Under the pieces are notes generated by a model, which worked only from the letters and a program-made list of their open reading frames with translations, was not told where the DNA came from and did not search any database. Both the position numbers and the translations under genes were made by a program. 64,000 nucleotides of DNA from Euborellia annulipes (Eukaryota > Arthropoda > Insecta > Dermaptera > Anisolabididae): NCBI GenBank assembly GCA_023213315.1, contig JAKCPI010026167.1:124001-188000 (forward strand), written 5' to 3'. Each line of letters begins with the position of its first letter. Within the stretch, counting starts at the first letter, position 1. Positions 1 through 10,200 of this stretch are shown here, in pieces.

Positions 1-90
1 ACAAAATGATTTGAAAATTTTATATATCAGATTTTTTGCCAATTTTTTGAAGTCACTCTAAATAGATACAAAATTGAACAAAAGCTTTAG

Positions 91-600
91 ACTCACTTAT
101 ACAGGGTCATTAGAGACACAAGGAAGTCAAATATTCTAGATAAGGTCATTGTTGAGGATGAATCTCAGTGGGGGGTTGTCATTGTTGAGGGAGGAGTCTT
201 AGTAGATTTCTTCCATATCTTTGATTGCACCGCACGCTCGCAACATTGGTTGTTTAGGGCAATGTTGATTGGAAATTCATCTATTTTCCAGTGGGTTTTC
301 AAGCAATTGAGCTCTGCTGATTCAGAGCTGCAGATAGTTCATCAAAATCTTGAACGTGAAAGCATTGGCTGCTGATTTAATGATTAGCCCATTAGTAAGA
401 AATGAATGGACGAATTTTGCACAACCTTTTGCGGATTTCAGGCATCAGTATAAACGAAAGAAGGGCTAGAATGGCACGAGAGGTCCAGCATACATTGCTG
501 ATATTTCGAATTTGTTGAAATTTCACGAAGGGGATTTCATTCCTCTCAGCGAAGTGACAGAAGTCACGAGGTGGTAAAGAAACTTCATGTCGTCTCTTCA
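91..600 (+). pseudogene. Decayed coding-like fragment, family unknown
   Basis: An open frame without an initiator runs from 91 to a TGA at 373-375 (94 codons). Its composition is unlike the surrounding AT-rich DNA; it includes DFFHIFDCTARSQHWLFRAM. Just after the stop, another frame carries coding-like sequence (including NEWTNFAQPFADFRH) to a TAG near 468, and a third stretch (YIADISNLLKFHEGDFIPLS) follows to about 575. Coding potential that hops frames and crosses stops looks like a degraded gene, most likely of mobile-element origin, cut off by the left edge of the window. I do not recognise the family and assign no function. A spliced gene interrupted by short introns is an alternative, but no convincing splice sites were seen. 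Confidence 0.4.
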
Positions 601-1267
601 GCCGCCTGTTTCCTTAATTTTAGCTGAAGGCTTCTTTCTATTTATTATAATTGCTAATAAAATCCTGAACAAAGAAGTAGTGGATGTTGGTGATTTAGTC
701 AAACCATGGAGCTCATCGCCCATGACAACACGTAGAAGGCGATTCAGCACATGGAGCTGGCAACTAATAAACTTGGGTTTGGGGTACCTTTCTCTTCGAA
801 CATTTGCTGCAGCCGATCAACGCCTGCTTTTATTTAGAATAATAAAAAAAAATACTAAAATTTGCTTTTATAAATAGAATTTATATAATTTATCATTAAA
901 TCTTTATTAGAAAAATAAAATATATAGCTATGATTTTGGCTTACCCCTTCCCAGAGAGTACCTTACCCCTCCCCGGGATTTTCTAGAAGGTTCTGAAAGT
1001 TATAATTGACACATAATTAAGCAAATTAAGCTAATTAAAACTCAACTACTCGCTTTGAACACCTCCCTTATATACCAGCTTATACAAGACTGCGACTATT
1101 CAACCTAAAATTTCAAAGTGGTTTGTGCGTGACCTTTTTTAATAGTTTCATGGAATAAAAGTCATTTTAGTCATTAATAGGCAAAAGTTCATTGAGTCGT
1201 GATACAGGAAATCTTTAAAAAAAAAAAAAAAGTCGAAAAGTCATACCCCTAATATACATACGTACAT
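601..1267. other. AT-rich intergenic DNA
   Basis: Sequence beyond the decayed fragment drops into AT-rich DNA with a short polyA run near 1218. The 96-codon frame at 587-877 has no family features and is probably chance or the tail of the decayed fragment. Confidence 0.5.
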
Positions 1268-1275
1268 ATTTCCAT

Positions 1276-1439
1276 CAAGGGCGGATCCAGAGGTGTTTCT
1301 CGGGGGGGGGGGGAATCTGGTGTGACTGGTCGCACAGCACACAATTTTTTCTTAATTTCGGTCATTTAAAGGCGCATTCTGTACTTTTTTGCCAGAATAT
1401 AAATACAAATCAAATTTTTAAAATTTTACATTCAAAATA

Positions 1440-1474
<35 letters not shown>

Positions 1475-1546
1475 CAAAAAAAAAGTATTTTTTCAAATCT
1501 CAGGGGGGTAATTACTCCCTTTACCCCCCCCTTGTATCCGCCCTTG
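1276..1546. mobile_element. hAT-like MITE, CAAGGGCGGAT family, copy 1
   Basis: The element starts CAAGGGCGGATCCAG and ends GTATCCGCCCTTG. It is flanked by a perfect 8-bp target duplication ATTTCCAT (1268-1275 and 1547-1554), the hallmark of hAT transposition. G-run and C-run tracts lie inside the termini, a polyT run sits at 1441-1474, and one degenerate arm of the CTGGTGTGAC hairpin lies at about 1318-1350. There is no coding capacity. Related copies lie at 59103-59363 and 62889-63155 in the opposite orientation. Confidence 0.9.
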
Positions 1547-2642
1547 ATTTCCATTTCATTTTTATATCAGTAAATATAGATGGAAGATAGATTTAAAGAT
1601 TTTTAGATGTTATTTTATCAATTCTAGAAGAAATCCTCTTTTTAAATAACCACGATTGATCTCTACCTAAACATTTTGTGACGGTTTATGTAACTTATAA
1701 TTGAAAGAAAAAGTTGGGTTGCATATTTTTATCAATTTTAAAAATAATTCATTTGTTTAATAAAATTTGAGATGAGTTTTCGTTGTCTTTTTCAAACTTG
1801 ATTTATATCAAATAAAGGTGTTCAAGGCCAAGGCCGATAATATATTTCCTTGGAGTTGCTGGCAACTATCAAGTTTGAGGTCGACATTAATTTATATTCC
1901 CTATTCATGATTTTTCTAAAATAAACCATTACATGAAATTGTAAAAATTGCATTATAAATAAACGGATTATTCTGTACATAAGCAGAGGGGATTCTTGTT
2001 TTGCCCCTCTAGTTCTTTATTCCTTTTGTGCAAGCAAGAATTTTATTTCAGTTATTTATAGTCAAATGTTATGCTAGTACTTTTACTTTAAGGATTTCTT
2101 TTAACGATAAACTAAATATAAATTCATCTATTTTCCCACGAGGTCAATCACCTGAGCTTGACAGCAGCAAAAATACTGTATTTAATTAATAAAAATAAAT
2201 TATTGGTTAAGATGAAATAAATAAATTATTTATTAGTGAATCACGTACACTCTAGAATGAGAGCAGAATGGCCACACGGCTAAATTATTCTCAAGATCAA
2301 ATAATCATAAAGCCTAAGGGGGTATGAAATTTTGATTTTAAGCAAGCAAAATTGAAATAGCTATTTTTTAAGACACTTGATATTATAAAAAAAAAAAAAA
2401 AATATTTTATATAAAATTTGGAGAGGAGGGGAATTTGAACCGAAAAGATTTTCTTGTCTTCATTTCTAATCACCTTAATATAAAATTTAGAAAGGATTTA
2501 TAAAATTGTACAAAATGTAGGCTGAATTCAATCAAAATAATTTCTGATGGCTTTTCTAATAATAGGCTATAATTTATAACTTAATTATAAATTAGTGAAA
2601 TTGTTTCTTTAACAAGTACCTTTATTAGAGGAGAGTAGGCAG

Positions 2643-2878
2643 CATAGGCGTAGCCAGGGGGGATTTGGGGGTTCAACCCCCCCCCCATGGGACCCAAGCC
2701 ATGACTAGATATTTAATACAAATTATATTTCACATAGGGTAAGAGAAAGTAAAATATAATAATTTATTCTTGCTAAAAAAACAAGCCACAATGATTTATA
2801 AATACCCTAAAATAATCTTAAATTTTTGAAAAAAATTTCTTGATCCCCCCCCATCAAAGATTTCTGGCTACGCCAATG
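2643..2878. mobile_element. hAT-like MITE, GGCGTAGCCAG termini
   Basis: Terminal inverted repeats CATAGGCGTAGCCAG and CTGGCTACGCCAATG bound a 236-bp non-coding element with a G-run near the left end and a C-run near the right. The flanking octamers GTAGGCAG (2635-2642) and GTAGGCGG (2879-2886) differ at one base, so this is an aged 8-bp target duplication. Confidence 0.85.
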
Positions 2879-3844
2879 GTAGGCGGCCTAAATTTTCAAA
2901 ATACTAATAGATTTTTTTTAATACAAAATCTCTAAAACGGATCTCATTCCTTAGAAAAAAGGGGAAAGAAATTTTTCATAGCAAAAAATGTAATAAAAGA
3001 GCCAAACATTTACAAAAGAATGTGTGAATGCTCATAAATATTTTTAAAAACCTTTTCGGTATCTGAGGCTTTCTAAACAAATCAATAATATTTACTGAAC
3101 TAATTATTTAAGTACATTTGAAATGGTATCCAAAATATAAATTTACTTTGAGATCCCTGAGACTCTAATCAATTTTTAGGAAATTTGTCAATATTAACAT
3201 TTAAATTCTTCTAACATCCTGATTATCATTCATAATACAATAAAAAATCGTAGATTGATCATGCGAAATAAATTTCTGGACCACGTTTCTCTTGCTAATT
3301 GTAAAGTAAAATCATTTAACAAGTTTAATCTAATGAATAGACTTAAAAGTGGAAACAACTTTCCATACTTATCATCTAATTTATTTAGATTTTCATATCA
3401 TATAGCATCTTAAATTTTTTTTATAACATCATTCAAAAAGTTTCAATTTGCATTACAATATCAATTTGTGGATGTAAAAAAAAATTTAACAATAGCTTAT
3501 TTACAATTCAAAATAAATATATGTTAAAAAATTACGCTATAAATAAAAAAAAATCGCGAAATAAAAACGATAGGCCCTATCAAAATGTTAATAAATCATT
3601 TAGAAAAAAAAAAGCTACTAAATTTTTGTCTTAATTAAATAAATAAACGCCATAGAGTCCGTGCACCATCCTGGTGGAATGCAAATTTCTTTTAAGATAA
3701 ATAAATGTGAAACACAAATGAATCATCCAATATGACATATTAAATGTAAATGTATAAAACCGGAAAATGCATAGTATTTCCTATTTAATTTTTTCATTAA
3801 AATTTAAATCTTTAAATTTAATCCTATTTAATTTTGTTTTAGAG

Positions 3845-4068
3845 CAGCGGTCGGGGAACTTTTTTAATCATTACCCCAAAATATTTTTGTGTAAGTTGAT
3901 ATACCCCATGGCGAAGAGCAAAAAAAACGAAATCGCCTCTTTTTAGCATCTTTCATATTAAATACTAACAGGTTTATAAAATAGCAAATTAAAAATATAT
4001 ACTTTTTACTCACAAAAGTTTCATTTTTACCCCATTTGGGGTAATTTACCCCGGTTCCCCGACCGCTG
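3845..4068. mobile_element. hAT-like MITE, CAGCGGTCGGGGAAC termini
   Basis: Starts CAGCGGTCGGGGAAC and ends GTTCCCCGACCGCTG, flanked by the exact octamer TTTTAGAG on both sides (3837-3844, 4069-4076). The 224-bp interior is AT-rich and non-coding. A SINE begins 28 bp downstream. Confidence 0.93.
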
Positions 4069-4095
4069 TTTTAGAGGGATAAGAAATAATGGGGT

Positions 4096-4329
4096 GCCCG
4101 CGGGCTTGATGCTAGCTAACCTCGTATACCAAAAGTCGCGGGTTCGGATCCCAGGCAATCCGATGATTTTATTTAAGCCAATTGGAGACCAAATGGCTTT
4201 AGGAATGCCTGTCCCCCTAATATGTATATTAATCTCTATAACGGATATCGTAAAAGTCTTAAATGGCCTGAGTTGCCGAAAAGACTGTGTAAATGTGAGG
4301 GTGAATGAGAAAAAAATAAAATAAATAAT
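4096..4329 (+). mobile_element. tRNA-derived SINE, near full length
   Basis: The 5' part has a box-A-like segment (GATGCTAGC region, diverged) and a box-B match GGTTCGGATCC. The shared family body follows: a GACTGTGT/AATGTGAGGGTGAATGAG tail, then A/T-rich DNA. It is flanked by an 11-bp direct repeat AATAATGGGGT (4085-4095, 4330-4340), as expected for LINE-mediated target-primed insertion. The open frames on both strands here are by-products of the SINE. Confidence 0.85.
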
Positions 4330-4495
4330 AATAATGGGGTATTTAGAGTAAATGGTGGAATGCGAATCCGAAAAAAAATGCAAAGTGAAGTATTAAACAA
4401 AATACAATTTCTCAAATAAGAAAAAATTCCAACCTCCCCCCATCCAACTTAAATAAAAAATCCTTATTTATGAGGAGCCGAGATGCAAGGCCGTA

Positions 4496-6440
4496 GCCAG
4501 GGGGGGGGATCAAGGGGGATTGATCCCCCCCCCCCGAAATAAAAAAAGATATTTATTTTAGTGCGCCCGTCTTACTTTGGGGTCATTCCACGTCAGTTCA
4601 ACCAGGCCATTTCACCCATAATCTCAGATTTTTATGAAACTTGGTATGTTTGTTCTATATATAAAGATAAGTAACAGGACCAAATTTCAATTTTTTATCT
4701 CACTTAGTTTTCGAGTTATGACACTTTAAAGTTTTGATTTTTTCACCTTACGCGGCTTGGCTAATGTCAAACAAAATGTGACGTGGAAGAGAAAATAATT
4801 TCTCATTTACTTATTTGACACCCAATCTTGATGAAATTTTTTTGGTAGGTTCTTGAAACAATAAGGAATTAGAAAAAAATATATCACGAATCTAAGTTAA
4901 TCCTAAAATATAAAAAAAAATTAATATTGTTGATTTTTTTTTAGTTGTGAAAATGCAAACATGGTTTAGCGCTAAAGCCAATATCTTCAAAAGGGAATGA
5001 GATATTCAAGAAATTTTTTTTTCTAAATAATCTACATGAAATGGGCTTTAATTTAGTAAAATAAAAATTTTGTGTATTTTGTTCCCTCTATTTCTAAAGT
5101 CCATTGCAAGTTTCAATATATAGTTTTACATGTTAAAAAAGGTTGAATTGGCAAAATGAAAATATACATTTTAAAGAGCATCTAAAAATTAATTGATTTA
5201 TGAATTTTAATAAAAATCGTTGCAGCAAATTTTGAGAAAATTGAAAAAAACTGAAAAAGTACATCAGTAAAGTACTAGTACTTTTTGGCCGATTTTGTTC
5301 AAAAGCTTATTTTGAGTGTCCGGGAGGGTACCTAACTTAAATATAAAATTTCAACCTCCTAGCTCAATCCTTTCATGCTTTCAATTGAATTGATTGTGTT
5401 TTCGTCTGTTCAGTTTTAAGCAGACACACACACAGTGTTCACTTGAAATCATGAAAGGATTGAGCTAGGAGGTTGAAATTTTATATTTAAGTTAGGTACC
5501 CTCCCGGACACTCAAAATAAGCTTTTGAACAAAATCGGCCAAAAAGTACTAGTACTTTACTGATGTACTTTTTCAGTTTTTTTTTCAATTTTCTCAAAAT
5601 TTGCTGCAACGATTTTTATTAAAATTCATAAATCAATTATTTTTTAGATGCTCTTTAAAATTTATATTTTCATTTTGCCCTTGAAACCTTTTTTAACATG
5701 TAAAACTATATATTGAAACTTGCAATGGACTTTAGAAATAGAGGGAACAAAATACACAAAATTTTTATTTTACTAAATTAAAGCTCATTTCATGCAGATT
5801 ATTTAGAAAAAAAAATTCTTGAATATCTCATTCCCTTTTGGAGATATTGGCTTTAGCGCTAAACCATGTTTGCGTTTTCAAAACTAAAAAAAATCAACAA
5901 TATGAATTTTTTTTTATATTTTAGGAATAACTTAGATTCGTGATATATTTTTTTTCTAATTCCTTATTGTTTAAAGAACCTACCAAAAAAATTTCATCAA
6001 GATTGGGTGTCAAATAAATAAATGAGAAATTATTTTCTCTTCCACGTCACATTTTGTTTGACATTAGCCAAGCCGCGTAAGGTGAAAAAATCAAAACTTT
6101 AAAGTGCCATAACTCAAAAACTAAGTGAGATAAAAAATTGAAATTTGGTCCTGTTACTTATCTTTATATAGAACAAACATACCAAGTTTCATAAAAATCT
6201 GAGATTATGGGTGAAAATTTTTTATTTTTTTGGTTGATTTGACGTGGAATGACCCTTTGTTGTTATACACAACATAATAGTTAATCAATCACTACAAACA
6301 AAATTCTGGTAATGGTTTTCTAATAAATATATATGATAAGTAACACCATTTTATTTATTTTATTAAAACGATTTTATGATTTTCTACTGTTCCACCAAAT
6401 CAAACCCCCCCCCCGAAATAATTTTCTGGCTACGGCCCTG
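4496..6440. mobile_element. hAT-like element carrying a nested fold-back
   Basis: Termini CAAGGCCGTAGCCAG and CTGGCTACGGCCCTG are flanked by an exact 8-bp duplication CCGAGATG (4488-4495, 6441-6448). G-run and C-run tracts lie just inside. The element itself is only about 270 bp; the other 1.68 kb is the fold-back at 4580-6255 that inserted into it later. Confidence 0.88.
4580..6255. mobile_element. Giant fold-back element with about 0.8-kb arms
   Basis: The ends are GGGTCATTCCACGTCA and its exact complement TGACGTGGAATGACCC. From there the left arm (to about 5390) is mirrored, with few mismatches, by the right arm (from about 5450). The short spacer contains a CA-rich run. The inner about 240 bp of each arm is the Rep-A core (the AAAGTACTAGTACTTT region), so the structure contains two head-to-head Rep-A fragments. 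A possible 4-bp duplication TTTG flanks it (4576-4579, 6256-6259). No coding capacity. Confidence 0.85.
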
Positions 6441-6455
6441 CCGAGATGCCTAGCA

Positions 6456-7149
6456 AATGAATTGGAAAGGAAATTTTTTCGTCTTTTGAAACAAAAATAA
6501 TAAAAAAAAACTTCTCAAATTAGCTTCGTAATTTGATTATTATTAATTTGTGAGTGAAGAAGTATTAATATTTTTGTTTAATAACTATTTTTTGTAATAC
6601 TATATTTTTAGTATGCACTAATGATGATATTGTATTGATATCGAAATATTTGCAATTAATAAATGTGATTGAGGTGAATTGTTTATTGGCTAATGTCTAT
6701 TTTTTATTAATAATAATAATAATAATTTAAAAATTCATCTCAGACAAGATAAATTTTAAATACCCTAAATTATTTAATAAATATAAAATGGCCTACTAAT
6801 ATTTTTTTCAATTATGAGAATCAGCCTTACAAGTTGATAATTATTTATTTATAAGAAAAAATTATAGGCATTAACATTTATAAGTATTTTTTTTTTTTTT
6901 TTTAATATTGCCTTAATTCAGAAGCTGAGGTATTTTGAATAAACAATTAAGTGAATCTTCATTCTTAGCAAGCCATGTCAGATAAGAATTGTTTTTTTGG
7001 TTGCTTTTTTGATTAAAGAAATAATATGGGTGTTTTGTGTCCAAGGCGAGAAAGTCAGTGCGTTTCGATAAGGACAAAAGCGTCAGCCGGAGATCATGGG
7101 TGTGACTAAGTTCCCATTGGAGGGGAGGACTAATGCATGCTGTGGTAGA
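6456..7149. other. Intergenic DNA upstream of Osiris gene 1
   Basis: AT-rich sequence with homopolymer runs, no recognisable repeat and no coding signal. The last about 120 bp before the TATA box is distinctly less AT-rich and may hold proximal promoter elements. Confidence 0.5.
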
Positions 7150-7199
7150 TATATAAAACCGGGGCTTTGTCGGATATCCCATGTCACACTTGTTCAGTT
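7150..7199 (+). promoter_or_regulatory. Core promoter of Osiris gene 1
   Basis: A TATA box (TATATAAAA, 7150-7158) is followed by two initiator-like sites, TCACAC with A at 7186 and TCAGTT with A at 7196. Spacing favours the first. The first AUG then lies at 7216, giving a very short leader. Gene 2 has the same 12-mer ATATATAAAACC at its TATA box. Confidence 0.6.
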
Positions 7200-7215
7200 A
7201 CTAAGCCAGTCAGGC

Positions 7216-10200
7216 ATGATGGCTTCCTGGAGGTTTTTGGCAGCTATTTTCGTGGTGGTGTTCATACCTGTGATCCGGGCGGATGAAGAGGACATCATCC
7301 ACCAAGCGACCACCGTTCTTACTGAATGCGGCGAACGTGATTTAATGGAATGTCTGGGTGTGAAATTAGCAACTGCTTTGGATCGTGCTTCTAGGATGTC
7401 ACAAATTGATCTTGCTGATGGGGTGGCATTTGTTGCAAATAAAGAAGCCGATATCACCCTAAGAGGAAGCCGGGCTCTTGATGAAGTCGAATTAACCAAT
7501 TCTTTAGAACGGGAACCAGAAGATCGGTCGGGACGTCTTATTGACATGCTCCTGGATGCTGCTAGTCGATTTTTTAAAACACACACGCTTCAGTTCAAAT
7601 TACCCGAAACTAACCCGGCGGAATTGAAACGCGCCCTCGAGGAGGAAGGTCAGTGGCAACACACCGTGCATTCACTTACACATGTTACAAACAATGTGAC
7701 ATTGGCTCCGTGACTCGCATCGCATTCATTGCCAATGATCAATATTATTTACAGTTAGCTCTTTAAAACAAAAAATAATAAGAGAGATCTCACTTTTTTA
7801 ATTACATTTCAAATCGAGAAAAAATTAATTTAATTAAATACGCGATAATTAAAAAATAACGGATCGTATATTGGAATAAATTTAACAAATAATGGAATTT
7901 TTTTTTGAAAAGACTAAGAAATTAACAAAGTATTTTAAGGTGAGAGGCAATTGTTTCCAGTCTTTCTCTCCTCCCCCTTCAATTAAAATTCTTTACTAGG
8001 GAGTAGAAAAAAAAAATTTGAAATTTTCAAAATTAATTATTCTGAGAAGTCGCAACCTTAAAAAAGGAACGGAAACGTTTTATTTTGCACGTGGACAGGA
8101 GGTTCGGTTGTCTTGCAACGAGTTAATCAAATATTTAGATATTTATTAAATATAGACCTATCTCAACTTTATCTTATAGGCAGGCTATATATGAAATACT
8201 TTTACATTTTCAAATTAAATTTTTTTTTTTTCACTCACACTCGCACTCACACACACATTCACACAGTATTTTCGGTATCCAAATGGCTTAAATAAAATCA
8301 TCGGACTGCCTGGGGTCCGAACTCGCGACTTTTGGTATACAAGGTTAGCACGCTAACCCCTTCACCAAGCCCCCGAGGGCTAAATTAAATTTTAAAACTA
8401 TAGTAGTTTAGTCCACATCTTTTTAGAATATTAAAGGGTGTTTGCTATTAATTCAAAAAAATTTTACCAAAGACAAAATTAAAACTTAAAAAAAAAAAAA
8501 TTGAAAATTCATTAAAGAATTTCGAAAAAAAAAAAATCAAGAAGACCCCCACCACAAAAAAACTTTTCAAAAGTGCTGTAAATTACATTTAAAATTAATA
8601 AAAACCTGAAATAATCCCTCTACTACTAGAAAAATACTGTATTAATAGAAATAAATGGGCAAATCATTCGGAAACGTTTTGGTCTCTTTATTAAGAACCA
8701 TCAATAACTTGATACTTAGACTTAATCATATGAACAATAAGTAGCTATATACATATAGTTGTTTTTTAATATTAATTTTTCTATGTATATTCGAGTACGT
8801 CCACGTAAGAACATTGGTTGGTTCGTTCTCTATTGAGATATAATATAAACGAAACGTTTCAGAATTATTGAATGAACATTCAGGGATTTATTAATATTTT
8901 TGGCTGCTCTGCCCATTTATTTCTAATACATATAACAGCAACTACTACACTTATACCTTTATAATACTGATGGTGTGGTTGAGGGTTTAATTTTAATCAA
9001 AGAAAATATTTTTTTTAATTAATCTTAAAAAATAAAAAAAAAAATACTTTAATTGTTCACCGAATAAGGTGAGATTGATTAAGGAAAGAACCACAGATCT
9101 CTCTCAATTAGCACGTTTTTTAACATAATCGTTGAAAAAATAGATTTTTTCTTCCATTATTTAAATTCGAATAATTTAAAATTTTAGATGGACCGACTAA
9201 GTAACTAATAAATAAATCAAAGGGACTTTTACTAATTACTGATTAATTTAAATAATTGACAATTGGGGTGTAAATGACCTTAGATGTCAAAAACACCTTA
9301 AATAAATAAAAATACTAACAAGGCAAGGAAATTTTTCCAGAGATAGTCTCTAAAATCCATCACAAATTTATAAAAATTCAACGTTATTCATATTACGCAA
9401 CAATTCCTTTTATAGCATCTATCAACTCGCTCGTCATTCAAAATTTCCGACCATGACTTTCAAATATAATTAAACTAAAATTTTTTCCAAGGTGGCTGGC
9501 CGGCTGCAAAGGAGGTCAAGCATCACTTTCTCGATGCGTCATCTTTTGTTGATCCAAAGGCAATTTACATTTTTACTTTTTATGATCTTTTGACTGCCCG
9601 ACGCATTCTTCCTGTGTCTGGATCTCGATCCCGTTAACTTATTTTTTCCGGAGGCCCTTATTTAATAATACTTCCCTTTTCATGTTTCTAGTTTATCTTT
9701 CTTTTTTTTTCTATAATAATAACCAATACAAGTCATATTCAAAGCTTGAAAAATAGGAGATTACCCTAGACCACGTAAGCAACAATTATCTATATAATCA
9801 ATAATTTTTATTAAGCATATTACCCAAAAGTTTGATCATATTTTTTTGATCATAAAAAATTATGAATTAAAATAAAATAAAGAGTTTTTTTTTTGGTCTT
9901 GTCGGCAACTCAGGCCATTTTGACTTTATATTAATATTTAGAGTGGGGGTATAGACTTAATAGTAAATCTCAAATAAAATTATTATGAAGTTTCTAATTA
10001 ATTTCTGTTTATGAGGGGTACTGCTAGTTTAAGAAATGAGTCAATGATACATTTTTAAAATCTTTTAATCCCGCTATGTCAATTTTTTTTTTACAATTTT
10101 ACCTAGTTATTATATCCGCTAATCTTACTATCTGAAAATTAAATGAGGTTTTAATTATATTAAATTAAAAAAAAAATCATGAATCTGTAATCAGATTATA

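Noticed and set aside
4027..4383. 118-codon minus-strand and 76-codon plus-strand frames
   Set aside because: Both lie across the SINE and the end of a hAT-like MITE; the same frames recur wherever the SINE occurs.
7096..7215. N-terminal extension of Osiris gene 1
   Set aside because: The extension contains the TATA box and would precede the signal peptide, so it is promoter and leader DNA.
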